Counted from the first letter of the stretch, positions 1-6,617 are shown. The stretch: DNA of 44,307 bases from Methanoculleus sp. (GCA_030156625.1 JASGMC010000006.1:1-44307), one strand, 5' to 3'. Made by a program: numbers and translations. Notes: generated by a model not told the origin, from the letters alone.

Positions 1-621
1 GCGGGTCTGCCCATGCCGAAGATCGGGATAATGCAGTCACCCGTCCCCAACGCATTTGCCACCGGGCGGAACCACAAGAACGCCGTGGTTGCCGTCACCG
101 ACTCGATCATGCGGATACTCTCCAGGGACGAACTCGAAGCGGTGCTCGCTCACGAGCTCTCGCACGTGAAGAACCGGGATATGCTCACCCTGACCGTGGC
201 GAGTTTCATCTCGATGCTGGCGTTCCTGATCATGCGGAACTGGCTCTTCATCGGCCTCTTCGGGCGACGGGACAACAATGGAGGCGCGTTGATCCTGGTC
301 TTCATCGCCTCGATCCTCGTCTGGGTCGTGAGCACCCTCCTCATCCGGGCGCTCTCCCGCTACCGGGAGTTCGCGGCGGACCGGGGCAGTGCCTACCTGA
401 CCGGCAACCCGAGGGCGCTCATCTCCGCCCTCCAGAAGATCAGCGGCCGGATGGATTACGTCCCGGCAGAGAAGAAACAGGAAGTGGAAGGGGCAAACGC
501 CTTCTTCATCATCCCGGCGCTCTCGGGCAACACCCTGATGGAGCTCTTCTCCACGCACCCGCCGCTGGAGAAGCGGGTGGCCGCCCTCGAGGAGCTGCAG
601 ACGGAGATGCGTGGATACTGA
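1..621 (+). CDS. htpX: HtpX-type zinc metalloprotease (5' end outside window)
   Basis: This is the C-terminal part of a membrane-bound M48 protease that degrades misfolded membrane proteins. The reading frame is open from base 1, so the real start and the N-terminal membrane segments lie upstream. The visible part has the family stretch PNAFATGR, the zinc motif HELSH (about residues 51-55 of the visible part), two hydrophobic membrane segments after it, and the third zinc ligand region YREFAADRGSAYL. The end (STHPPLEKRVAALEEL) is typical of HtpX. It is followed by two tRNA genes on the same strand. Identification as HtpX/M48B is secure; only the N-terminus is missing. Confidence 0.95.
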   Translation, partial: AGLPMPKIGIMQSPVPNAFATGRNHKNAVVAVTDSIMRILSRDELEAVLAHELSHVKNRDMLTLTVASFISMLAFLIMRNWLFIGLFGRRDNNGGALILVFIASILVWVVSTLLIRALSRYREFAADRGSAYLTGNPRALISALQKISGRMDYVPAEKKQEVEGANAFFIIPALSGNTLMELFSTHPPLEKRVAALEELQTEMRGY

Positions 622-644
622 GCCCGCCCGGGTTCTCTCCACCC

Positions 645-657
645 AATATTTAATATT
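645..657 (+). promoter_or_regulatory. TATA-like element ahead of tRNA-Gly
   Basis: An AT-only stretch (atatttaatatt) stands about 40 bases before tRNA-Gly in otherwise GC-rich DNA. This fits an archaeal TATA box driving a short 5' leader and the tRNA-Gly/tRNA-Val pair. Confidence 0.55.
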
Positions 658-692
658 CAGCACGGTCTATCTATGTAGGCAGACGTGCATTC

Positions 693-763
693 GCATCGAT
701 GGTCTAGTGGTATGACTTTGGCCTTCCAAGCCAATAGCCCGGGTTCAATTCCCGGTCGATGCA
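693..763 (+). tRNA. tRNA-Gly (anticodon TCC)
   Basis: A full cloverleaf can be drawn. The acceptor stem gcatcga (693-699) pairs with tcgatgc (756-762) and A763 is the discriminator. The anticodon stem ttggc/gccaa encloses loop cttccaa, giving anticodon TCC. The T arm is ccggg-ttcaatt-cccgg. CCA is not encoded. It lies two bases before tRNA-Val, so the two are probably co-transcribed. Confidence 0.96.
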
Positions 764-765
764 TG

Positions 766-839
766 GGGCTCGTGGTCTAGCTGGTTATGACGTCGCCTTC
801 ACACGGCGGAGGTCTCGAGTTCGAATCTCGACGAGCCCA
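766..839 (+). tRNA. tRNA-Val (anticodon CAC)
   Basis: The acceptor stem gggctcg (766-772) pairs with cgagccc (832-838) and A839 is the discriminator. The anticodon loop ttcacac gives CAC. The T arm is tcgag-ttcgaat-ctcga. CCA is not encoded. An ORF on the opposite strand (785-1018) runs into this gene, an arrangement often seen where an integrated element has recombined into the 3' half of a tRNA gene. Confidence 0.96.
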
Positions 840-1018
840 CTCGCAATCGGGGATACGGTCACAATCGCTGACTGAATCCCCGTTTCCACTCCTTTTATCA
901 GTTCGTCTATGAAACGGGACGCATTCGTTACGTTGTTCTTGAGAAATTCGTTCGCTTCATGACTCAACGTTATGTGCCTTGCATCCCGTTTATGCTCGGA
1001 TTTCGTTTCTTTTGCCAT
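785..1018 (-). CDS. Small ribbon-helix-helix-like protein, antisense into tRNA-Val
   Basis: This 77-residue protein starts at 1018 (MAKETK), with a purine-rich GGAG about 12 bases ahead; an upstream ATG at 1054 lies inside the operator repeats and is less likely. The segment RHITLSHEANEFLKNN followed by SRFIDELI looks like a MetJ/Arc (RHH) DNA-binding fold, as in plasmid and virus regulators and antitoxins. The last 18 or so residues (LVEIRTRDLRRVKATS) are simply the antisense translation of tRNA-Val, so the original C-terminus was probably replaced at an integration junction. Role inferred: a small autoregulated repressor or orphan antitoxin left by an integrated element. Confidence 0.55.
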   Translation of the reverse strand: MAKETKSEHKRDARHITLSHEANEFLKNNVTNASRFIDELIKGVETGIQSAIVTVSPIASGLVEIRTRDLRRVKATS

Positions 1019-1047
1019 TTTCTCTTTTCTCCGTTTTTTTTCTCCTA

Positions 1048-1073
1048 TGGCCATGTTTGGCCATTTATGGCCA
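1048..1073 (-). promoter_or_regulatory. Three TGGCCA boxes at 10-bp spacing (probable operator)
   Basis: The palindrome TGGCCA occurs at 1048-1053, 1058-1063 and 1068-1073, exactly one helical turn apart, 30 bases before the start of the RHH-like gene. A TATA-like string (CCATAAATGG on the minus strand) sits inside the array. RHH proteins typically bind such phased short repeats, so this is a likely self-repression site. Confidence 0.6.
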
Positions 1074-1108
1074 TACTTTAGGCATACCGAACATTCTGTG
1101 TAAGGGGT

Positions 1109-1173
1109 CTTAAAGAGGTGGTAACAAAAACGGGGGTGGTGAATGTACCCTTTTTAGACGCCACCTCTTTAAG
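1109..1173 (+). promoter_or_regulatory. Perfect 13-bp inverted repeat before the toxin-antitoxin operon
   Basis: CTTAAAGAGGTGG at 1109-1121 is the exact reverse complement of 1161-1173. The 39 bases between the arms include a TATA-like run (cctttttagac, about 1148-1158) placed correctly for a transcript starting just before the antitoxin ATG at 1199. This is a plausible operator for the antitoxin or the toxin-antitoxin complex. Confidence 0.6.
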
Positions 1174-1198
1174 TGACAGTAATTGCCACATAAAGGCT

Positions 1199-1357
1199 AT
1201 GAAGCACATCAACGCAAAGGGAGAGGTCTTTCAGCAAACCTCCGTCCGTATCCGTGAAAATGTCTACCTCCTCGCGAAGAAGGAAGAACTCCCCATCTCT
1301 GAGGCTGCAGAACAGGGTGTGATCGCCGCGCTGCGTGCCCGGGGCGTCGAGGTCTGA
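1199..1357 (+). CDS. Putative type II antitoxin
   Basis: This 52-residue protein has the pattern TSVRIRENVYLLAKKEELPISEAAEQGVIAALRARG, which resembles CcdA/RHH-type antitoxins: a beta strand (SVRI), then two helices. I place the start at ATG 1199; the GTG at 1118 falls within the inverted-repeat operator and would add unlike residues. The RelE-like toxin gene starts ten bases after its stop, with its own GGAGG, the usual antitoxin-first order. The exact antitoxin family is uncertain. Confidence 0.7.
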   Translation: MKHINAKGEVFQQTSVRIRENVYLLAKKEELPISEAAEQGVIAALRARGVEV

Positions 1358-1366
1358 GGGAGGCGC

Positions 1367-1681
1367 ATGACGAAATACGAGATCGTATACACAGAGACTG
1401 CAGAAAAACATCTTGGTGCAATTGAGCACAGAGATAGCGAGTATTTACCAAAAATCATCCAGAAAATAGAGTTTTGCCTGGGTGAACACCTCTTCGCCCC
1501 GATCAGACAATGTAATAAAAAGAAGCTGAAAGGGAAGGTGAATACCTATCGATTACATATTCAGAAGAAATACACCGTGTTTTACAAGGTGATGGGGGCG
1601 AAAGGGAACAGATTTGCTCAAATTCATCTGATCGTGGGTTTCGAGGAGGCACACCAGATGTACCCGCACATCGATTTATAA
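1367..1681 (+). CDS. RelE/ParE-superfamily toxin
   Basis: This 104-residue protein has the RelE-like layout: N-terminal strand YEIVYTETAEKHL, two helices, then a beta sheet with KGKVNTYRLHIQKKYTVFYKVMG and a late strand FAQIHLIVGFEEAHQMY. Members of this group are usually ribosome-dependent mRNA endonucleases or gyrase inhibitors held in check by the neighbouring antitoxin. The ribosome-binding site GGAGG lies just before ATG. Its 3' end overlaps by six bases with a convergent small ORF (1676-1852). Base composition is clearly more AT-rich than the chromosome around it, consistent with horizontal gain. Confidence 0.75.
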   Translation: MTKYEIVYTETAEKHLGAIEHRDSEYLPKIIQKIEFCLGEHLFAPIRQCNKKKLKGKVNTYRLHIQKKYTVFYKVMGAKGNRFAQIHLIVGFEEAHQMYPHIDL

Positions 1682-1852
1682 CCCATACTTCTTTTTTATC
1701 TCAGCATGAGTATATTTCCGACCTTTCCCCGCTCTCTCCATGTCCGCATCCAGTCTATCGATACTGGCTTGGATTTCAGCCTGAGTAAGGGTTCTTTTAG
1801 GTGTGGTCTTCGGGGTTGCCTTCTTCCGCTCGACTACCGTCTTCGTCGGCAT
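1676..1852 (-). CDS. Small lysine-rich hypothetical protein (58 aa)
   Basis: A 58-residue frame runs from ATG at 1852 to TAA at 1676. It has a basic N-terminus (MPTKTVVERKKATPKTTPKR) and then an acidic/basic helix TQAEIQASIDRLDADMERAGKGRKYTHAEIKKKYGL. The C-terminal part looks like an antitoxin-style amphipathic helix, but I do not recognise a family. It overlaps a second short frame (1797-1907) in another phase; one of the two may be a frameshifted continuation of the other. It converges with, and slightly overlaps, the RelE-like toxin. Confidence 0.45.
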   Translation of the reverse strand: MPTKTVVERKKATPKTTPKRTLTQAEIQASIDRLDADMERAGKGRKYTHAEIKKKYGL

Positions 1853-1907
1853 ACATGATGATGTCTGTATCTGGAAAGATATAGTTTTGGGCGAGGATCT
1901 CTTTCAC
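1797..1907 (-). CDS. Very short ORF coupled to the preceding gene (36 aa)
   Basis: GTG at 1907 overlaps the TGA of the 1904-2095 gene by four bases (GTGA), the arrangement used for translational coupling. The product begins VKEILAQNYIFPDTDIIMYA and ends after 36 codons. It then overlaps the 58-residue frame in a different phase. This could be a real small protein or the front half of a frameshifted gene. Family not recognised. Confidence 0.3.
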   Translation of the reverse strand: MKEILAQNYIFPDTDIIMYADEDGSRAEEGNPEDHT

Positions 1908-2095
1908 GCCGGGACCGCGGCCACTACTTCTTCCACACACTCCGCCGGGATGCCATAGAGCGCGGAGGTCTCCTCGACGATCTGCCGGCGGGGGATGCCG
2001 TCGCGGAGCATCGCATACACAGTGCGCTTGAGATCGTGCGCGATCTCCTCATCTTCATACGTTCCATTCACGCGGGCGTATTTGAGCGTGCTCAT
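1904..2095 (-). CDS. Small hypothetical protein (63 aa)
   Basis: The product begins MSTLKYARVNGTYEDEEIAHDLKR and continues with helices YAMLRDGIPRRQIVEETSALYGIPAECVEEVVAAVPA. The second half resembles a short helix-turn-helix or antitoxin-type helical pair, but no family is certain. Codon use is like the chromosome. It is followed by a GTGA-coupled short ORF and stands in the accessory patch next to the toxin-antitoxin genes, so a regulatory or antitoxin role is possible. Confidence 0.5.
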   Translation of the reverse strand: MSTLKYARVNGTYEDEEIAHDLKRTVYAMLRDGIPRRQIVEETSALYGIPAECVEEVVAAVPA

Positions 2096-2612
2096 ACTCG
2101 CCCCCCTCCCGCCGGGTGAGTTCCCCCGTCAGGGTATGCGACGGCGGAGATGCCTGACAAGATAATTCGTGGGCTCGAAGATGCCACCAAGGTCACGAAA
2201 GGGGATCGGGTCACGGCCGAGTCTAGAGAAGGGGAGTTGTTAAAGATAGAACATGCGCGGTTGAAAGCGAGCGGGATGCGAAGACCGCAACCGCTGACTC
2301 CCAACGAAATGTTGGGGCAGGAATTTACTCTGCCTGCAGGATCCCGATGATCCGATCGATGACCGACGTGACGGTCTGGTCGTTGAGACGGCCGGCTCGA
2401 TAAAGAATCAGATCGACGCTGGCAGAAAAGAGCCGCTTCGCCGAGGATGAGGAAGGGCGGTTCCTTGTCGCAGAGGTAGAATTGCGGTGAGGGGGACTCA
2501 TCCCTAACTCCGGACGGCCGGGACCTGGACACCATCCTTGAGAGTATATTTCCTGCCGGGGGCTCTCTACTGCAAAAGGCAAAGGAGAACAAACGAGAAG
2601 ACTTTGCTCTCT
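2096..2612. other. 517-bp stretch without a confident gene
   Basis: Only weak frames exist. The best is 2150-2350 (+, 66 codons), whose start DKIIRGLEDATKVTKGD recalls the N-terminus of XRE/HigA-type antitoxins (pattern KIIxGLEDAxxxxKGD) but which then loses any likeness. A minus frame at 2325-2582 ends in RLNDQTVTSVIDRIIGILQAE and has no recognisable domain. I read the region as decayed accessory DNA, possibly remains of a further toxin-antitoxin locus. Confidence 0.4.
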
Positions 2613-2780
2613 TTACCCCGGTAACCGGATCGCGATCCTGTAGCCGATGTATCCTCCCACAAGCGCCCCTACAAGTCCGCTGAACAGGAATCTGGTAACT
2701 TCACCGGAACCCAGGATGCCCATGAGTGAAGCAACTCCGAAGAGTGCTCCTATGAGTGTGAAGGTTATCCGCTTGAGCAT
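2613..2780 (-). CDS. Small glycine-rich membrane protein (55 aa)
   Basis: ATG at 2780 to TAA at 2613 encodes a 55-residue protein with two membrane helices: about residues 4-25 (ITFTLIGALFGVASLMGIL) and 31-51 (FLFSGLVGALVGGYIGYRIA). The second helix has a glycine-zipper pattern (GLVGALVGGYIG). The frame is open upstream, back to a stop near 2895, and also reads hydrophobic (CIAVPIAFFALEYKAFLS), but contains no usual start codon, so either the gene starts at 2780 or it is a 5'-truncated remnant of a longer membrane protein. Confidence 0.5.
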   Translation of the reverse strand: MLKRITFTLIGALFGVASLMGILGSGEVTRFLFSGLVGALVGGYIGYRIAIRLPG

Positions 2781-2897
2781 TGACAGGAAAGCCTTGTACT
2801 CAAGAGCAAAAAAGGCAATCGGAACGGCAATACAGGTTATTCGGGAGTTTAATGGAGTGTGAAGCGAGAAGTCGCTACCGTGCCTACTTCCTCAATT

Positions 2898-3578
2898 TTA
2901 AGCGATACTGCTTCCTTGAAGCGATGTCATCAAGAATCCGGTGAAGAGCCTTAGACCTCGCCCTGGCATCAAGTCCCCGGTTTCTTTTCTTGCCCGGGAC
3001 AGCGCTTCTTCAAATTCTTCGAGTTCCAGAACGGTTGCAGCGATACAGTAGTAACTCTTTGAACGGCCTTCGTTGAAGTCTTTCAGTATCTCCCTGAGTA
3101 AGAACCCCCGCTGTTCCTGTATCTTTTGAAATTCGGATACTCCGTGTTGGGATATAAACGAGATGTCCTCCTCGAGTGTTTGATAGCATTTGAAAGAATC
3201 GCGTATTTTACCGGCTTCCCTGTGGTTCTTCCATTTTTCGCACGTGCCGCTCTCTTCGCACTCCCAGCAGAACTCAATCCCTTTTCTCTTGACGGCGCAT
3301 GTGATAAACGGGCAACCGACAGCCATCCTGGTTGAACTCTTGCAGCCAGAGCATCTGCTCTCTGCTTCGGTGTTGTACATGGGGCAAAGCCGACAGGAGA
3401 GTCCGCAGATGCCAATATCGGGATACCGATATGCATGATTGTTGTTATCTGCGATATCTCGCCAGATTTCTCTTACGGTAGCGAGAGTTCTGTAAACGTC
3501 AATCGGACCCGTGTTCAGCCTGATATCCGGAGGCGGACCTCCGGCCGTGAACCCGTGCCCGAAGAGGACATCCGGCAT
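2898..3578 (-). CDS. DUF3795-type cysteine-rich protein
   Basis: This 226-residue protein has a DUF3795 region at roughly residues 55-150: CGLSCRLCPMYN, then CSGC, a further CPFITC and CWECEESGTCEKW. The cysteine spacing suggests binding of zinc or an iron-sulfur cluster; the biochemical role of the family is unknown. The C-terminal half is helical and ends with a hydrophobic tail. ATG 3578 is the first usual start codon in the frame, although the first 40 residues look unlike the family, so the true start may be non-standard or further in. It stands alone, with AroK-like kinase upstream on the same strand. Confidence 0.75.
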   Translation of the reverse strand: MPDVLFGHGFTAGGPPPDIRLNTGPIDVYRTLATVREIWRDIADNNNHAYRYPDIGICGLSCRLCPMYNTEAESRCSGCKSSTRMAVGCPFITCAVKRKGIEFCWECEESGTCEKWKNHREAGKIRDSFKCYQTLEEDISFISQHGVSEFQKIQEQRGFLLREILKDFNEGRSKSYYCIAATVLELEEFEEALSRARKETGDLMPGRGLRLFTGFLMTSLQGSSIA

Positions 3579-3663
3579 TCCCCGGCAATCCTGCGTGAAA
3601 CCCGGATTCTGCCTTCCAGTGGAATCAGTCCGCCCGGCGCCCCTGCGTGCATCCCCGGACCCC

Positions 3664-4164
3664 TCACAACGCTTCGATCACGCGCCGGACCACGGACTCG
3701 AGATCCCCGCCCGAACACGCGACAGTGAGATCGGCATACCTCGCGTACAGCGGGGCACGCTCGTCGTACATCCCGCGGAGGCTCTGGCCCGGAAGGAGGA
3801 CTATCCCCCGGGTCGTGATGTTCTTGAGCCTCTTTTCCATCTCTTCATATGAGATCTCCAGGTATACGGCCACCCCTCCCGACTTCAGGTGCGCCATCGC
3901 ATCGGGGCTGCAGACCACGCTGCCGCCCGTCGCGACCACCGCACGGTCGGGGTGAAGGGAGAGGATCGCCTCTTCCTCGATCCGCTTGAACGCATCCGGC
4001 CCGTCCTTGTCGAGGATCTCCTGCAGCATCTTCCCGGCCCGTTCCTGTATCAGGATATCCGTATCGATGAACTGCATGCCGAGGGTTTTTGCAAGGACGA
4101 CGCCCACGGTGCTCTTCCCCGCACCGGGCATGCCGATGAGGATGATGTTTTTGCGGTGATGCAT
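3664..4164 (-). CDS. AroK-like (shikimate kinase family) P-loop kinase
   Basis: This 166-residue protein starts at 4164 (MHHRKNIILIG). The P loop GMPGAGKST, the DTD strand (shikimate-binding Asp in AroK) and the lid/substrate segment DERAPLYARYAD identify the bacterial-type shikimate kinase family. Two substrate-site positions differ from classical AroK: the FRxxE arginine reads FKRIEEE, and the GGG loop reads TGGSVV. Most archaea make shikimate 3-phosphate with a GHMP kinase instead. The enzyme is therefore surely a small-molecule kinase of this family, but its substrate may not be shikimate. The frame is open further upstream, but those residues are not family-like. Confidence 0.8.
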   Translation of the reverse strand: MHHRKNIILIGMPGAGKSTVGVVLAKTLGMQFIDTDILIQERAGKMLQEILDKDGPDAFKRIEEEAILSLHPDRAVVATGGSVVCSPDAMAHLKSGGVAVYLEISYEEMEKRLKNITTRGIVLLPGQSLRGMYDERAPLYARYADLTVACSGGDLESVVRRVIEAL

Positions 4165-4318
4165 ACTGCTCTCCCGGAACCCTCTGTTGAGATCCAGGTG
4201 GGGTTTCGGGAGATATGAAGGTTGTTTGGTAAAAAGTGCACCCGCCCGGGTTACCCCGGCCACGCCCATAGCCCGGAAGGGGTGAACGTGCTGATATGGA
4301 ACGGCAATTTCTACTATT

Positions 4319-4549
4319 TCAGGGGGTTCTGACCCGCCTCACACTTACGACAATGACACCAATCCCGATAATGAAAGCAATCGCTCCAACGCCTGCCCAG
4401 AGGGGAGATGGGCCGACAATTTCCTCACAGTTTGCGATACATAGTATGGGACGCATCCGAAGGATTCCTGTGCCTTGCAGAAACCATAACAGGCCGAGAG
4501 ATGCTATAAATGCGCCGAGAAGTGCTCCAACTATTTGTCTTGCCTTCAT
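4319..4549 (-). CDS. Small two-helix membrane protein
   Basis: This 76-residue protein has an N-terminal membrane helix (IVGALLGAFIASLGLLWFLQGTGIL), a short outward loop with two cysteines (CIANCEEIVGPSPLW) and a second helix (AGVGAIAFIIGIGVIVVSV) ending in a basic tail RRVRTP. Proteins of this pattern are found across bacteria and archaea without known function. The two loop cysteines could form a disulfide if the loop faces outward. Confidence 0.7.
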   Translation of the reverse strand: MKARQIVGALLGAFIASLGLLWFLQGTGILRMRPILCIANCEEIVGPSPLWAGVGAIAFIIGIGVIVVSVRRVRTP

Positions 4550-4656
4550 GCTCGATCGAACGCGATCTTCGATACCGGTTAAAATAATTTCTCTATTGCG
4601 AAGGAACTTGAGACTATATCCGGCAGTCGCCGTGTCAGCCGGGCATGCAACAGGGA

Positions 4657-5907
4657 TCAGCGGAGCGAAACGTCGGTCTCCTCCCCATGACGCCCGGCCA
4701 CATCGTCGATCACTTCCGCAAGCGTTGCCGCAGGGGTCATCCTCATCTCGACCCCCGCCGCCTCAAGCGCATAGCCGGCCGCCCTTCCCGAGAGCGAATG
4801 GTGCAGGAAGACAACATCGATCTTTTGCGCAAGCAGCATCTCCGCCACCTGTCCGCCCTTCCGCTTCTCCACGTCCTTGAAAGGGTTGGGGATGGTGTCC
4901 TGCCGCTCGATGCGGTTCTTCTCAGCGTCATAGTCGAGGATCGCGAAATACGGCGCTTCACCGAAGTGATCGCTGATTAAACCCTCCCGATCCTGCAGCG
5001 GCACCGCATACCGTAAATGCGTCTTCTTCTCGGGTTCATAGTGGATGAGGACCCGCTCGACGTTCGGCACCTGACGCCGTATATCCTGCTCGATGCGCTC
5101 GCTCGCCCGATGCGCCTTCTCAAAATCCGACTCCGCCATCTCGACCATCGCCTCCACGAAGATGTAGCGCCCGGAGTTGCGGCCCGTGATCCTCTTGATG
5201 CTGCTCACCATCGGGTCTGAGATGATGATGGTGCGGATCTCGTTGAGCGTATCGTAATCGACCGAGGCGTCCAGGAGGGTCCGCATGCTGTCTTTTAAGA
5301 TCCCCCAGCCCGCCCGGACGATGAAGACAGCGACGATGACGGCTGCGACCCGGTCCAGGGGTATGCCGAAGAACTGCCCGAGGAGCGCGAAGAACACGAT
5401 CGAGGAGGAGAGAACATCCGCCCGGTGCTGCTGCCCGTCCGCGATCAGGCTGGGGGAGTTGTACCTTTCCCCTACCCTCACCTCGTAGGTGCCGAGGATG
5501 TAGGGCACGGGGATGAAGGCGGCGACGGCGAGGAGGACCCACCCGCTGTAGGGCATGGCGACGGCATCGCCCGTCACCGCCTCCGCCGCAATCTCAAAGG
5601 CAGTGAAGAAGATGAGGAGGGCAATCGCCACCGAGACGACGTTCTCAACCTTGTAGAGCCCGTACGGGAAATCCCGGCGCTTGCGTGAGGAGAGAAGCAC
5701 CCCGGCGATCAGCGCAATCGAGGCGACTACGTCCACGAACGAATGGATACCGTCCGCACGGAGGGCCAGGCTGCCGGAATAGACCGAGAGTCCCAGCTTT
5801 GCGACGACCAGCCCGGCGTTGACGGCAAGGGAATAGAACGCAACGCGCAGGATGACGGACTCCGGCGTCCGATCAGGCTTCGCCGTCTTCTGCACCTCTT
5901 CCTGCAT
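4657..5907 (-). CDS. CDF metal-cation transporter with C-terminal NifX-like domain
   Basis: The 416-residue protein begins with a cation diffusion facilitator domain (about residues 20-215, six membrane helices) that exports divalent metals such as Zn, Fe, Mn or Co against protons. Metal-site motifs are visible in helix 2 (ADGIHSFVDVVAS) and helix 5 (ADGQQHRADVLSS). A cytoplasmic ferredoxin-like domain follows (about 220-295). The last 115 residues (LRYAVPLQDREG, SDHFGEAPYFAILDYD, KIDVVFLHHSLSGRA) match the dinitrogenase iron-molybdenum cofactor-binding family (NifX/NafY/NifB C-terminus). The add-on may sense or hold a metal or metal cluster. It is a single gene with its own promoter region. 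Confidence 0.9.
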   Translation of the reverse strand: MQEEVQKTAKPDRTPESVILRVAFYSLAVNAGLVVAKLGLSVYSGSLALRADGIHSFVDVVASIALIAGVLLSSRKRRDFPYGLYKVENVVSVAIALLIFFTAFEIAAEAVTGDAVAMPYSGWVLLAVAAFIPVPYILGTYEVRVGERYNSPSLIADGQQHRADVLSSSIVFFALLGQFFGIPLDRVAAVIVAVFIVRAGWGILKDSMRTLLDASVDYDTLNEIRTIIISDPMVSSIKRITGRNSGRYIFVEAMVEMAESDFEKAHRASERIEQDIRRQVPNVERVLIHYEPEKKTHLRYAVPLQDREGLISDHFGEAPYFAILDYDAEKNRIERQDTIPNPFKDVEKRKGGQVAEMLLAQKIDVVFLHHSLSGRAAGYALEAAGVEMRMTPAATLAEVIDDVAGRHGEETDVSLR

Positions 5908-6040
5908 ACCGGATCGCCCCTTAATGCATTCCTTGGCATGACGCCTCTATTAACCTAACCATTATGGCCTATTTGGTGGGAAAGAGGGCACAACGGCATC
6001 GCGAAAGCCAATCGCTACGGAGGATACGGGTGGTACGGCT

Positions 6041-6148
6041 CTACAGGCATGGGTAACACGGGGTCTCAATGGCCTCTTCGGGCAACGCAAGATGAACCGG
6101 CCTCCTGATTCGTTTGAATTGCGTTTCTTTTTTCTCTTGTCTCCTCAT
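6041..6148 (-). pseudogene. Remnant of a ribbon-helix-helix regulator gene
   Basis: A 35-codon frame starts at 6148 (MRRQEKKETQFKRIRRPVHL) with GGGAG upstream. RRPVHLALPEEA is typical of the start of RHH proteins, but the frame ends shortly after, so only the first strand and part of helix 1 remain. The neighbouring 10-bp spaced boxes (6161-6190) mirror those in front of the RHH-like gene at 785-1018. I interpret this as a decayed paralogue. The rest of 5908-6252 has only promoter-like sequence. Confidence 0.4.
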
Positions 6149-6160
6149 GCATTTCTCCCG

Positions 6161-6190
6161 TGGCCACACCTGGCGGATTGTAGCCACACC
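6161..6190 (-). promoter_or_regulatory. Three 10-bp spaced TGGCC-like boxes
   Basis: TGGCCACACC (6161-6170), TGGCGGATTG (6171-6180) and TAGCCACACC (6181-6190) keep an exact 10-bp phase just upstream of the RHH remnant, like the array at 1048-1073. Likely an old operator, now degenerate. Confidence 0.4.
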
Positions 6191-6217
6191 ACAGGCATGT
6201 CCACTTTCGTAAAAATG

Positions 6218-6229
6218 TATTAATAATAT
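6218..6229 (+). promoter_or_regulatory. TATA-like element for the DUF2769 gene
   Basis: gtattaataata lies about 30 bases before ATG 6253. At the usual archaeal spacing, transcription would begin within a few bases of the start codon, so the mRNA is probably leaderless; no Shine-Dalgarno sequence is seen. Confidence 0.5.
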
Positions 6230-6252
6230 CGAAGATTGTCCGAACGATTTGT

Positions 6253-6594
6253 ATGGCACAATTTGAGGAGGAGAAGGAAATGATTCCCGAAGACCTGTAC
6301 GTTCAAATGCAGAAGCAGATACTGAGCATGCCCATGGATCAAATCAAGATGAAGGTGGAAGAGCTCAAAAAGATATGCCTGTGCCCCCAATGCCCTACGA
6401 ACAACGACTGCGCGAAAAATGCAGGGGAACTTCTGTTCTGTTCCACCGGGCGCAGCTTCCACTGTATTACGGAAAACAAAGGATGTCTTTGCCCCGGCTG
6501 CCCGGTGGCCAATCAGATGGGACTCAAGTATCAGTCCTTCTGTCTTATGGGGAATGAAAAGGCTCAACGTTTCGATGCGATGCTGAAGATGTGA
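6253..6594 (+). CDS. DUF2769 domain protein
   Basis: This 113-residue protein carries the DUF2769 cysteine signature: CLCPQCPTNNDC, then CSTGRSFHC, then CLCPGCPVANQM and a final FCLMG. The cysteine sets suggest a metal centre, zinc or iron-sulfur; no activity is known for the family, which is common in methanogens. It is transcribed alone, from a near-leaderless promoter, and followed by a hairpin terminator. Confidence 0.85.
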   Translation: MAQFEEEKEMIPEDLYVQMQKQILSMPMDQIKMKVEELKKICLCPQCPTNNDCAKNAGELLFCSTGRSFHCITENKGCLCPGCPVANQMGLKYQSFCLMGNEKAQRFDAMLKM

Positions 6595-6596
6595 GG

Positions 6597-6617
6597 GATG
6601 GTGTTTTCAGCACCATC
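6597..6617 (+). terminator. Hairpin after the DUF2769 gene
   Basis: GATGGTG (6597-6603) pairs with CACCATC (6611-6617) around a T-rich loop, starting three bases after the stop codon. Confidence 0.5.

Noticed and set aside
840-2900. A complete integrated element bounded by a second tRNA-Val att copy
   Set aside because: Reading by eye, I found no repeat of the tRNA-Val 3' half to the right and no integrase in the window, so element borders cannot be set.
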